DNA of 64,000 bases from Verrucomicrobiia bacterium (GTDB lineage: Bacteria; Verrucomicrobiota; Verrucomicrobiia; Limisphaerales; DASXHY01), in the NCBI GenBank assembly GCA_035629175.1, contig DASPIL010000067.1:62001-126000 (forward strand), in the 5' to 3' direction. Shown here one piece after another: positions 56,459 through 64,000 of this stretch. Within the stretch, counting starts at the first letter, position 1. Every line of letters begins with the position of its first letter. The translations under genes were made by a program, and so were the position numbers. The notes under the pieces were generated by a model. It made no database searches and had not been told where the DNA came from. It saw nothing but the letters and a program-made list of their open reading frames with translations.

Positions 56459-57500
56459 ACTCAGCCGAGGCGCGGGATTCATCGAGGTCAATTTCCCCTT
56501 CGCCTTCAAGCTTGCGGACGGCATCGATGATCCTGAATTGCGCAGCTTCGACATCGCGAAGTTTCACGTGTCCCAGCATGTCCATTTCCTCCTGCACGGC
56601 TTCGGCTGCGCGGCGTGAGATGTTTGCCAGCATGAGCTTCTTGAGCGGCTCGGTTGCTTTCTTGAGCGCCATCGAGAGATCGCGCATGTCGATTTCGCGC
56701 ATGATGCGCTGGATGGTTTGCGCGTTGAGAAGCAGCAGGTCCTCGAACGTGAACATCTTCTTGCGGATGGACTGGCAAAGATCCGGATTGCGTTCCTCAA
56801 TGCTCGTGAGAAGCGAGCGGCTGACGGTCTTGTCAATCGCGTTCAACAGGTCTGCCGCAGCTGTGACCCCGCCTGTCTGAGAAAATGCACGGGTCTGCTT
56901 GATTCCCAATTTCGCGTTCAGCACATCGACAACCTTCTCTGCAACTTCAATGGGAGTCGGGGCGAGTGTTGCCAGGCGCTCGACTATGAGGTCGCGTTGC
57001 TCCGGGCGGACGAGGGCGAAAACCTGCGACGCTTTTTCGGGCGGCAGGTAACTCATGATGAACGCCATGGTCTGCGGCTGCTCATCGCGAATCAGATTAA
57101 AAATGTGGCGCGGATCCATGTCGGCGATCGTCTGCATGCCGCCGACGGGGGTTTTCGTGGGCGTTACGCGGCCGAGAATGTCGCTCGCCTTGAAACTGCC
57201 GAGCGCCTTCTCGAGCGTGTTTCGCGTGACTTCCACCCCAGCCGAGAGAGAGGTGCTGGCGGCGATAGCCACGTCCGAAAATTCGGCGAGGATTTCCTCC
57301 TGTTGATCGAGCGTGATCAGGTTGAAGCGCGCCATTTCGCGGGAGATGGCCTCGATTTCCCGTGGCGTAAATTGTTTGAGAATCTGGCTCGCGCCATCGG
57401 GCCCGAGCATCACCAGCAGCGCCGCGAGCTTTTGAACTTTGGTCAACGGCCCGTTCTCGGCGGTGGAGTTTTCCGTCAGGGTATCAGCAGGAGCAGCCAT
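56445..57500 (-). CDS. fliG: Flagellar motor switch protein FliG
   Basis: FliG is the torque-generating rotor protein. Domains run in order: N-terminal (KLAALLVMLGPDGASQILKQFTPREIEAISREMA), the middle ARM domain (MQTIADMDPRHIFNLIRDEQPQTMAFIMSYLPPEKASQV) and the C-terminal charged-ridge domain (IRKKMFTFEDLLLLNAQTIQRIMREIDMRDLSMALK). The length of 351 is typical. Confidence 0.94.
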   Translation of the reverse strand: MAAPADTLTENSTAENGPLTKVQKLAALLVMLGPDGASQILKQFTPREIEAISREMARFNLITLDQQEEILAEFSDVAIAASTSLSAGVEVTRNTLEKALGSFKASDILGRVTPTKTPVGGMQTIADMDPRHIFNLIRDEQPQTMAFIMSYLPPEKASQVFALVRPEQRDLIVERLATLAPTPIEVAEKVVDVLNAKLGIKQTRAFSQTGGVTAAADLLNAIDKTVSRSLLTSIEERNPDLCQSIRKKMFTFEDLLLLNAQTIQRIMREIDMRDLSMALKKATEPLKKLMLANISRRAAEAVQEEMDMLGHVKLRDVEAAQFRIIDAVRKLEGEGEIDLDESRASAEYEIV

Positions 57501-57504
57501 GGGA

Positions 57505-59145
57505 TTATGGGTTTTCCGCGGTGCGGCCCTTGTTCATCCATTCGCGGATGGCCTGGGTCATGTTCGCTGGGTTTTCCTTCACAAGCCGGTTCAAGACGTC
57601 AACAGTGACGATGCCGGGCTGCGGCTCCCCGTTTCCGTGGCCATGCCCGTTGCCGTTTCCGTTTCCATTTCCATTTGCGTGTCCATTAGACCGCTGGCCG
57701 ACAATGCGGCCGACGGGAACACCGATGGGAATCTCCTGGATTGGCGTGCGCTTGAAGAGCATCAGGAGCACCGCGAGGGCGGCCAATCCAAGCGCGGGAT
57801 ACGCGGCGTTGCCAGCGAGCTGCCACCAGAACTGCCGCTTTTGCTGCTGATTCAGCTCCTGCGTCAGCGTGGCTGCGAACTGGTCGTTGAAGGGAAGTTC
57901 CTCGAGTGCGATCTGGTCGCCGCGTTCATTGTCGGTCCCAACTGCGTTTTGCACAACGCGGCGAAGCTTTTCCAATTCATCATTGGTTCGGGGCAACGCT
58001 TTGCGCTCAGCACCCTCGCCTTCAAAGCGGGAAGCGATGGTCACTGCGGTGGACAGGCGTTTGATCCCGCCTGCGCTTTGAATGACGCTGCTCGTGCTTT
58101 TGCCAATCTCGTATTCGATCGTGGACACCGTCTTGCGATTCTTGCTGTTGTTGACGGGACCCGACGCCACTGCGGGGGAATTGGTCTCCGTATTGGTGTT
58201 GGCGGAGATTCCAACGGAAGAAGAGGAACCGCTCGATGTGCTGGAATCGGTGTTCTCGTCATTCTTCGTCTGGCTGCGGACAACCTGGCCATCCGGATCA
58301 AACTTCTCTTCTGTCCGGGTGACGGTATCGAAATTGATTTCTGCTGAAACGCGCACGATCGCCTGGCCGGGGCCGAGGACCTTTTCGAGGACGTCCTGCG
58401 CTTTGCGGGCAAGATACTGTTCGAGGTTTCGACGGGCTGCGAGTTGTGTCGTGGTCATTCCCGTAAGCGAATCATTGTCACTGTTTTCGGAAAGGACGTT
58501 GCCGAGATTGTCGACAATGGACACGTTGTTCGGCTTGAGGCCTTCGACGGAATTGGCGACGAGGAAACGGATCGAATTGATGGCGGAGGTTTGCAGTTGA
58601 GTATTGCCACGCACCCGCACGAACACCGATGCCGTGGGTTGCTTGTCCTTGTCGAGCAGGAGGCGGTTTTCCGGCAGCACGATCATGACGCGTGCAGAAT
58701 CAATTTCGTCCAGCTGGCTGATCGTGCGGCTGAGTTCCCCCTGCACAGCGCGGGTGTAATTGGCGCGCTGCACGAAATCAGAAATTCCAAAGTTCGGCTT
58801 GTCAAAGATTTCGAAACCGACGCCTTCACCCTGCGGAACGCCGCGGCTGGCAAGCTGCATGCGAATTTGGTGGACCTTGTCGGCAGGGATGAGAATCGAG
58901 CCGCCGCCCGAACCGATCTTGTAAGGGATCTTCGCCTCGTCGAGCGCCGCGATCACCTTTGCGGATTCGGTGTCAGAAAGCTTGCCGTAGAGCAGGCCGT
59001 AGTCGGTGCGCGAAGACCAGAAAGCGACGGAGATGAGGCCGCCAAGGACGACGATCGTCGCGGCAAGCACGCTAATCCGCTGGCTGGCGCCGAGCTGTTT
59101 CCAGATCTCGACGAGTTGGGTTCCGAGTTTAGAGAGGTTGTTCAT
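57505..59145 (-). CDS. fliF: Flagellar M-ring protein FliF
   Basis: FliF builds the MS ring. The protein has an N-terminal membrane helix (RISVLAATIVVLGGLISVAFW), the secretin-like ring domains (YGLLYGKLSDTESAKVIAALDEAKIPYKIG..., EGVGFEIFDKPNFGISDFVQRANYTRAVQGELSRTI), a second membrane helix (AAYPALGLAALAVLLMLF) and the FliG-binding end (ENPANMTQAIREWM). A low-complexity (Gly-Asn/Gly-His) stretch precedes that end, encoded by repeated GTTTCC/GGAAAC DNA. Confidence 0.93.
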   Translation of the reverse strand: MNNLSKLGTQLVEIWKQLGASQRISVLAATIVVLGGLISVAFWSSRTDYGLLYGKLSDTESAKVIAALDEAKIPYKIGSGGGSILIPADKVHQIRMQLASRGVPQGEGVGFEIFDKPNFGISDFVQRANYTRAVQGELSRTISQLDEIDSARVMIVLPENRLLLDKDKQPTASVFVRVRGNTQLQTSAINSIRFLVANSVEGLKPNNVSIVDNLGNVLSENSDNDSLTGMTTTQLAARRNLEQYLARKAQDVLEKVLGPGQAIVRVSAEINFDTVTRTEEKFDPDGQVVRSQTKNDENTDSSTSSGSSSSVGISANTNTETNSPAVASGPVNNSKNRKTVSTIEYEIGKSTSSVIQSAGGIKRLSTAVTIASRFEGEGAERKALPRTNDELEKLRRVVQNAVGTDNERGDQIALEELPFNDQFAATLTQELNQQQKRQFWWQLAGNAAYPALGLAALAVLLMLFKRTPIQEIPIGVPVGRIVGQRSNGHANGNGNGNGNGHGHGNGEPQPGIVTVDVLNRLVKENPANMTQAIREWMNKGRTAENP

Positions 59146-59169
59146 TGCGGCGGAGCGTGACTGGCCCGA

Positions 59170-59538
59170 TTACATCTGCATGCGCATGACTTCCTGGTAG
59201 GCTTCCAGGAGTTTGTTGCGGACTTCGACCATCAGTTGGAAAGAGACACTCGCTTCCTCCATGGCAATCACGGCCTGGTGCAGCGAAACGTTGCCACCCG
59301 ATTGCAGTGACTGCACTGCTTCGGCGGAGGCATTTTGCTTTGCGTTGACGTCCTCGACCAACCGCCCGAACAGGCTGCCAAAGGAGTTGTCGCCATCGGC
59401 GGTTTGGATCGGGTCGGAAATCCGCCCGATCGAGCTCGCGGCATCGGCACCCGGAAGGCGTCCAGCTTCGGCGGCCTCCTGCATCTGGCGCAGCGCCTGA
59501 ATGGGCAGCGCTGACGGGATGTTGGAGATTGGAAGCAT
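59170..59538 (-). CDS. fliE: Flagellar hook-basal body protein FliE
   Basis: The C-terminal half is diagnostic (SFGSLFGRLVEDVNAKQNASAEAVQSLQSGGNVSLHQAVIAMEEASVSFQLMVEVRNKLLEAYQEVMRMQM). FliE connects MS ring and rod. The 122 residues are normal. Confidence 0.93.
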   Translation of the reverse strand: MLPISNIPSALPIQALRQMQEAAEAGRLPGADAASSIGRISDPIQTADGDNSFGSLFGRLVEDVNAKQNASAEAVQSLQSGGNVSLHQAVIAMEEASVSFQLMVEVRNKLLEAYQEVMRMQM

Positions 59539-59557
59539 GGCGGGAGCTTATGGGGGA

Positions 59558-59980
59558 TTAGCGTTTTCCGATTGCGAGCGTTTGAAGCGCAATGGACTTC
59601 GCGTTCTTGGTCACGGCCAGGTTTGCTTCAAAGGCGCGGGAGGCGGCAATCAGATCAGCCATCTCCTCATGCACATTGATGTTGGGCATCGCGACCATGT
59701 CATTCGCGTCGGCATCGGGATGGCCTGGGTTGTAAAGCAGTTGCGCAGGACGATTGTCCTTTTCAACGCGGGCACCCGTGAGGGTCGGGACGGGGCTGGA
59801 ATTGCCCATGGCCTGCTGCAGCGCGGTTTCGAACACGACGACTTTGCGCTGATAAGGTTTTCCATCGACGCCGCGGGTGGTGTGTGCGTTTGCGATGTTT
59901 TCGGAAATGACATCCATGCGGGTCCGCTCCGCATTGAGCGCGGCGGAGGTGCTTTGGATCGAGGGCAGAATGTTGATCAT
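59558..59980 (-). CDS. flgC: Flagellar rod protein FlgC
   Basis: The rod signature ERTRMDVISENIANAHTTRGVDGKPYQRKVV and the C-terminal EEMADLIAASRAFEANLAVTKNAKSIALQTLAIGKR identify FlgC. The length of 140 is typical. It follows flgB by a few bases. Confidence 0.94.
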   Translation of the reverse strand: MINILPSIQSTSAALNAERTRMDVISENIANAHTTRGVDGKPYQRKVVVFETALQQAMGNSSPVPTLTGARVEKDNRPAQLLYNPGHPDADANDMVAMPNINVHEEMADLIAASRAFEANLAVTKNAKSIALQTLAIGKR

Positions 59981-59988
59981 GATTCAGT

Positions 59989-60369
59989 TCAGGATTTGCC
60001 GGTGATTGCGAGTTTCAGGCGAAGAAGGCGGCCTGTGATCAATTGCGCCTGCAGCGCGTGCTCAACGGTGTTCTGGTTCATCTGGAGCAGTTCGTTTTCG
60101 AAATTGACGGTGTTGCCATCCTTGCTGTTGGGAACCGCAGTTTCGTCCGGGGCCAGCGATGGCTTCAATGCGGACATCTGCTCGGAACTGCCCGCCGCGC
60201 ATGCCTTGGCCAGTTCGGCTTTGAACGACGGCGCGAGGTCAACGCGGCGGTATCCTGGGGTTTCCAGGTTGGCGATGTTGTTGGCGATCGCCTCCTGGCG
60301 CAGCGCCACTGCGTCGAGCGATTTCTTCGCTGCGACGTATCCGGAGCCATTGAATAAGGCGTCAATCAT
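59989..60369 (-). CDS. flgB: Flagellar rod protein FlgB
   Basis: FlgB is the proximal rod protein. The signature LRQEAIANNIANLETPGYRRVDLAPSFKAEL is clear. ATG 60369 (MIDALFNGSGYVAAKKSLDA) is chosen because the longer frame would start inside a sigma-54 promoter, so its first codons would not be transcribed. It is the first gene after the promoter. Confidence 0.93.
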   Translation of the reverse strand: MIDALFNGSGYVAAKKSLDAVALRQEAIANNIANLETPGYRRVDLAPSFKAELAKACAAGSSEQMSALKPSLAPDETAVPNSKDGNTVNFENELLQMNQNTVEHALQAQLITGRLLRLKLAITGKS

Positions 60370-60391
60370 GCAAACTTTTCCGAGTGTGCTG

Positions 60392-60407
60392 AGCAACGGC
60401 AGTGCCA
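60392..60407 (-). promoter_or_regulatory. Sigma-54 (RpoN) promoter in front of flgB
   Basis: The - strand reads TGGCACTGCCGTTGCT. This matches the -24/-12 consensus TGGCAC-N5-TTGCW, with 10 bases between the GG and GC pairs. Transcription would start about 12 bases before the flgB ATG. The neighbouring gene encodes a sigma-54-dependent activator. Confidence 0.8.
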
Positions 60408-60621
60408 TGCGGAAAAAAGGGCCCGAAACGCAGGGTTTCGAGCCGGTTTGAGGGAAAACACGGCAATTGTTTCCCGGCGGGGAGGAACCACTAGGCAGAA
60501 TCCGCGCTGGAATGTGAACTCCCGGCGATGCTCCGGGGCAAACGAAGAGACTTACCCGCTGCCAAACGACAGCAGGGAACCGCGGTTAGAATCGGGGCAG
60601 CGGGGGGGGGATCCCGATACT

Positions 60622-62037
60622 TCAGCTTTCTTCGACGGAATCCTCTTCACCCGCGCCCGCACTCTTCCCCTGGTAGTCGTTGAGCTTGTTGCGAAGCGTT
60701 CGGATGCTGATATTGAGCAGCTTTGCGGCGTGTGTCCGGTTGCCGTTGCACTGTTCGAGAGCCTTGAGGATGTGCTGCTTTTCCATCTCCGCCATTTCAA
60801 GGAAGGTGCCGTTGGGAGCGGTGGCCGATCCCCCTGCCGGCGCGCTTGCCGCACTCGCTGAAGCGGCGCTGGAGATTCCGAGGCCAAGATGCTCGGCTTC
60901 CAGCATGCCGTTGTCGTTGGAGAGGATGACGGCGCGCTCGATGACGTTCTGAAGTTCCCGCACATTGCCGGGCCAATGGTGCGCCATGAGGACGCGGATG
61001 GCATTGTCGGCGAGTCCGTTGACCTTGATGCCGTGCTTGCGGCTGAAACGGCGCATGAACTCCTCGGCAAGGAACGTGACGTCCTCCTTGCGGTCGCGCA
61101 AAGGCGGAACCGGGATGGGAACGACGTTCAAACGGAAATAGAGATCCTCGCGAAACTCCTTCTTTTGCACGCTTTGCTCGAGGTGGCGGTTGGTGGTGGC
61201 GATGACGCGCACGTCGACCTTGATCGTGCGATTCCCGCCAACGCGCTCGAGTTCGCGCTCCTGCAGGACCCGCAGCAGCTTGGCTTGAACGCTGGGAGAG
61301 ATTTCGCTGATTTCGTCGAGGAGAATGGTTCCGCCGTGGGCGAGTTCAAAGCGGCCTTCCCGCTTGTTAAGGGCTCCCGTGAATGCGCCTTTCTCGTGCC
61401 CGAAGAATTCGCTTTCGATCAGGTTCTCAGGAATGGCGGCGCAGTTCACGCGGATGAACGGAGCGCCTGAGCGCGGGCTTTCGCGGTAGAGAGCGCGGGC
61501 GACGAGCTCCTTGCCCGTGCCGCTTTCCCCCTGGATCAGCACTGTGGCGAGGGTGCGGGCGACCTTGCGAACGAGCTGGCGGAGATTCTCCATCGCGGGG
61601 CTCTGGCCGAGCAGCTCGACCCCGGTGTCTTCGTTCTCCTGGCTCAGGAAGCGGTTCACACGCAGCAACTGCGTGAACTCCTCCGCCTTTTTCAACACGA
61701 CCTCGATTTGCTCGGGGGAGAACGGTTTGATCAGATAATCAAAGGCTCCGTTCTTCATGCATTCCACCGCGGACTCGATCGAGCCGAAACCCGTGGTCAT
61801 CACCACCAGGGGTTTGACGGGACGCAACTGGATGGATTTGAGGAGGTCGGTGCCGTCGCCATCAGGAAGCCGGACGTCGAGGAAAACGAGGTCGAAGTTG
61901 TCGCGATTCAGGTAATCCTGCGCGTCGGCAATCGTGGAAACGGAGGCAACATCGTAGCGGCGCTGGCGGAGCTGGTGTTCGAGATTTTTTCTGACGATCA
62001 GGTCATCCTCGAGGACGACGATTTTCTCGATGGACAT
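60622..62037 (-). CDS. Sigma-54-dependent response regulator, FlrC/FlgR/NtrC type
   Basis: An N-terminal receiver domain ([18 protein letters not shown], phosphoacceptor in [11 protein letters not shown], lysine in LIKPFSPEQ) is followed by an AAA+ domain with [14 protein letters not shown], the sigma-54 contact motif GAFTGA, Walker [13 protein letters not shown] and the [15 protein letters not shown] sensor region. A Fis-type HTH closes the protein ([30 protein letters not shown]). The place between FlgN-like and flgB genes, with a -24/-12 promoter 215 bases downstream, makes it the likely activator of the flagellar operon. No partner kinase is in this part of the window. Confidence 0.9.
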   Translation of the reverse strand: MSIEKIVVLEDDLIVRKNLEHQLRQRRYDVASVSTIADAQDYLNRDNFDLVFLDVRLPDGDGTDLLKSIQLRPVKPLVVMTTGFGSIESAVECMKNGAFDYLIKPFSPEQIEVVLKKAEEFTQLLRVNRFLSQENEDTGVELLGQSPAMENLRQLVRKVARTLATVLIQGESGTGKELVARALYRESPRSGAPFIRVNCAAIPENLIESEFFGHEKGAFTGALNKREGRFELAHGGTILLDEISEISPSVQAKLLRVLQERELERVGGNRTIKVDVRVIATTNRHLEQSVQKKEFREDLYFRLNVVPIPVPPLRDRKEDVTFLAEEFMRRFSRKHGIKVNGLADNAIRVLMAHHWPGNVRELQNVIERAVILSNDNGMLEAEHLGLGISSAASASAASAPAGGSATAPNGTFLEMAEMEKQHILKALEQCNGNRTHAAKLLNISIRTLRNKLNDYQGKSAGAGEEDSVEES

Positions 62038-62046
62038 ACGGGGCGA

Positions 62047-62475
62047 TTATCCGGCGTGTCGCCGATAGAGCTGGGCAGCGTAGTGTGGGGATTGTCCGGC
62101 GAAATTCGAGACATGCTGGGGCGGCAACAATCCCCTGCGGAGCAGGGCTTGCTGGTTTTCGCGGTCAAGCTGAAGAATCCTGACCAAAGCGTCTTGCGCT
62201 GTCTGAAGCAGTGCTTTCACTTCGGAATATTGGGCGCGTTCCCGTGAATCAAGCCGCTGCCATGCCTGACGCCACGTGCGCAAAAGATTAAGCGACTGAT
62301 CCAAGCGTGAAAGCAAGGCTTTTCTACCCTGGTAAAACTCGAACGGCTGATACTCCCCGCTGTCGGCGAGCGCCTGGCTTTCGCGTGTCACGAGCGTGAG
62401 AATTTCATCGCAAAGGAGCTGATGATCCCGCAGGTGATTGCTCAATTGAACGACGAACTCAGGCGTGGGGTTCAT
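62047..62475 (-). CDS. FlgN-like helical export chaperone (tentative)
   Basis: The 142-residue protein is helical with heptad-like repeats (FVVQLSNHLRDHQLLCDEILTLVTRESQAL, then SLNLLRTWRQAWQRLDSRER and VRILQLDRENQQALLRRG). Length and composition agree with FlgN/FliT-type chaperones that escort hook-filament junction proteins. The link is based on size, fold type and position in the flagellar operon. Confidence 0.5.
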   Translation of the reverse strand: MNPTPEFVVQLSNHLRDHQLLCDEILTLVTRESQALADSGEYQPFEFYQGRKALLSRLDQSLNLLRTWRQAWQRLDSRERAQYSEVKALLQTAQDALVRILQLDRENQQALLRRGLLPPQHVSNFAGQSPHYAAQLYRRHAG

Positions 62476-63926
62476 TGGATGGAAGGGAGTTCAGAGGGAA
62501 GGCTGGCCGTCACGGGAATGCTGTTGGACGGCTGCCGGAAACTGCGCGTGGCATCCTCGGCGCGGTTATGCCAGTCGAGAAAGTTGAGCCGCCAGCGGGA
62601 CATTTCAAAAATCGATTTCAAACTTGGCGTGGCTTTGCCGGTGAGCTCCGACTCACGCTTGAGGATTTGCTGGTACATCTCGGCGGCTTTTGCAGGCTGC
62701 CAGAGCCGCTCGTAGGTCATGGCAATCTGGTAGGATACCGGCAGGCGCCATTCCACAGTGTCATCCAATTCCGCGAGGCTGAGATACACATCAAGGGCTT
62801 TCGAATATTCGCCTTCGCTGTAGAGGTGATTCCCGATGAGATTTCCCGCGCGCTGCTGCCAGTACGACCAGACCGCGGGACGATCCTCAGTCGCCTGCTT
62901 CTGCTCCCGAAGCAGCGTGAGCACCTGTTGGAGCGATTCATTGTTGCGACCGAGCTGCTTCAACGCGTGCGCGAGGTAAAAGCGGACTTCAGGTTGATCC
63001 GGGGAACTGGGATAGCGTTGCAGGTAATCCTGCGCGGAAGCCACGGTTTCCGCGTAGAGCTCGCTCGCGGAATAACAACGCGCGAGCTTGTAGAGTATCG
63101 CGGCTTTGTTTGCGACGTTCGTCTGCTTTAACAGTCGTGCGAAGAATTCAGCCGCGTCGGTGTACTTGCCGAGAATGTAGTGGGTGTCTGCGATCTCCAT
63201 CTGCGCTTGCTGAACCAGCCGAACGTAGTATTCGAGCTGATCGTTCTTCAACACCAGCGCGCTGGTCATCACTCCGTAGAATTTCGTGAGCGCCAGGTTG
63301 TTGATGCCCATTTGCCGAAAGAGCAAACCCTGCCGGAGGAGCACCTCCGGAATGCGCATGTCGTTGGGCCACTTGTTCAGGAATTGCGAATAAATCTGCT
63401 GGGCTCGCGCGGGATTGTTAGAGTCCTGGGCCGCGGCCGCCAGCTCCAGCAACGCTGATTGCTGTACGTTTTCGGGCGATTCGTCACCGAGCAACTCGAT
63501 AAGCATCGGCTCAGCCTGGGCAGCCTGGCGGATGTTCCGAAGGTAGCGCGCTGTTTCCAGCTTGTATTGCAGTTCCGTGAGCTTTGCCTGCGCCGCGACC
63601 TCTTTGGGGGTGCCATTAGTGACCTGCCGTGTGGATGGCGGAGCCGGGGCTGCCGCGTTGGTGAGAGGCTGCGTCACGGGCAGGGGGATCGCCTCAGGAA
63701 GACACTCGGAATCGGGAGCATCGCTCCCATTTGCCGTCGCATGTGCGGCCGTGGGACTTGCGAGGGGAGCAGGCAATTCCAAAGGCAGGGTGGCGTCTGG
63801 ATACAGGCGCGGTGAACCGCCATTCCCCTGCAGGTTGGCAGCGAGGCACAACGTGCACAGGCCAATGCATGCCGACACCCAAGGGCGAAAGCGTGGCCCG
63901 GCGCAGCTCGATGACGAGTCGTTCAT
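62472..63926 (-). CDS. Secreted TPR-repeat protein
   Basis: A signal peptide (WVSACIGLCTLCLAANLQG) is followed by a Pro/Ala-rich linker and at least six TPR-like helical pairs from about residue 120 to 440 (for example EPMLIELLGDESPENVQQSALLELAAAAQ, DYLQRYPSSPDQPEVRFYLAHALKQLGRNNESL). TPR proteins of this kind act as periplasmic scaffolds. The start is ATG 63926, overlapping the upstream stop as TGATG. It opens the visible part of the flagellar operon. Confidence 0.75.
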   Translation of the reverse strand: MNDSSSSCAGPRFRPWVSACIGLCTLCLAANLQGNGGSPRLYPDATLPLELPAPLASPTAAHATANGSDAPDSECLPEAIPLPVTQPLTNAAAPAPPSTRQVTNGTPKEVAAQAKLTELQYKLETARYLRNIRQAAQAEPMLIELLGDESPENVQQSALLELAAAAQDSNNPARAQQIYSQFLNKWPNDMRIPEVLLRQGLLFRQMGINNLALTKFYGVMTSALVLKNDQLEYYVRLVQQAQMEIADTHYILGKYTDAAEFFARLLKQTNVANKAAILYKLARCYSASELYAETVASAQDYLQRYPSSPDQPEVRFYLAHALKQLGRNNESLQQVLTLLREQKQATEDRPAVWSYWQQRAGNLIGNHLYSEGEYSKALDVYLSLAELDDTVEWRLPVSYQIAMTYERLWQPAKAAEMYQQILKRESELTGKATPSLKSIFEMSRWRLNFLDWHNRAEDATRSFRQPSNSIPVTASLPSELPSIQ

Positions 63927-64000
63927 CACTCGGTCTTGTAAATGGCGCGAGAAACGGGGGCGGCCGAGGGCGTGGCCGGCGTGAACGTGACGGGCACGAG
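63926..64000 (-). CDS. C-terminal end of an upstream gene, cut by the window edge
   Basis: A frame enters from the right edge and ends in TGA after 24 codons (ending SRAIYKTE), overlapping the TPR protein start as TGATG. The short piece is Pro/Ala/Thr-rich and gives no hint of function. It is probably the previous gene of the flagellar operon. Confidence 0.5.
   Translation of the reverse strand, partial: LVPVTFTPATPSAAPVSRAIYKTE

Overview
The window looks like a chromosomal segment of a flagellated Verrucomicrobiota bacterium (Pedosphaera/Limisphaerales type). The indications are a secreted protein with a [14 protein letters not shown] prepilin-type start, a cytochrome domain of the Pirellula/Verrucomicrobium heme-binding type, a GH43 enzyme, an AsmA-like protein and a compact flagellar operon. 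No rRNA gene or whole host tRNA gene is visible, so the placement rests on protein style only.

Region 1 (1-12,848) is most of a first integrated element, open at the left edge. It carries a VirE/BT4734-type primase-like protein followed by three short coupled genes, one giant 2253-residue protein, a secreted LamG protein, an excisionase-like HTH protein and a tyrosine recombinase. The recombinase abuts a fragment of a tRNA 3' end.

Region 2 (12,826-28,228) is the most interesting part: a 15.4-kb provirus bounded by a perfect 23-bp direct repeat of that tRNA 3' end (TTCAAGTCCT...GGGCACCA). It has its own integrase on the + strand. About thirty genes run on the - strand, most joined by 4-base ATGA/GTGA/TTGA stop-start overlaps, and a divergent ribbon-helix-helix regulator sits at the far end. 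The 287-residue beta-rich candidate capsid protein, the FtsK/HerA (A32)-type packaging ATPase, a set of tiny single-helix membrane proteins, spike-like secreted proteins and the lack of any tail, portal or terminase gene point to a tailless, membrane-containing, double-jelly-roll virus comparable to PM2. The replication initiator gene contains eight 23-bp palindromic iterons, a probable origin. A tRNA-like gene lies between two membrane-protein genes. Two genes of unknown function lie beyond the regulator and may be cargo.

Region 3 (28,229-43,728) is ordinary chromosome: a hybrid histidine kinase with an XRE-REC fusion regulator, a heme protein, recF, a pseudopilin-like protein, trpS, an AsmA-like protein, a sugar isomerase-like protein, a nucleotidyltransferase-fold protein, an SDR oxidoreductase, small zinc-binding and lipoproteins, and a GH43 enzyme.

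Region 4 (43,764-64,000) is a - strand flagellar operon. Read in transcription order it runs TPR protein, FlgN-like protein, sigma-54 response regulator, a strong -24/-12 promoter, then flgB, flgC, fliE, fliF, fliG, fliH, fliI, fliJ, a second FliJ-like gene, a MotE-like gene, fliK, flgD, a duplicated FlgD end domain, a short flgE, fliL, fliM, fliN, fliO, fliP, fliQ, fliR and flhB. The regulator encoded just upstream is the obvious activator of the promoter.
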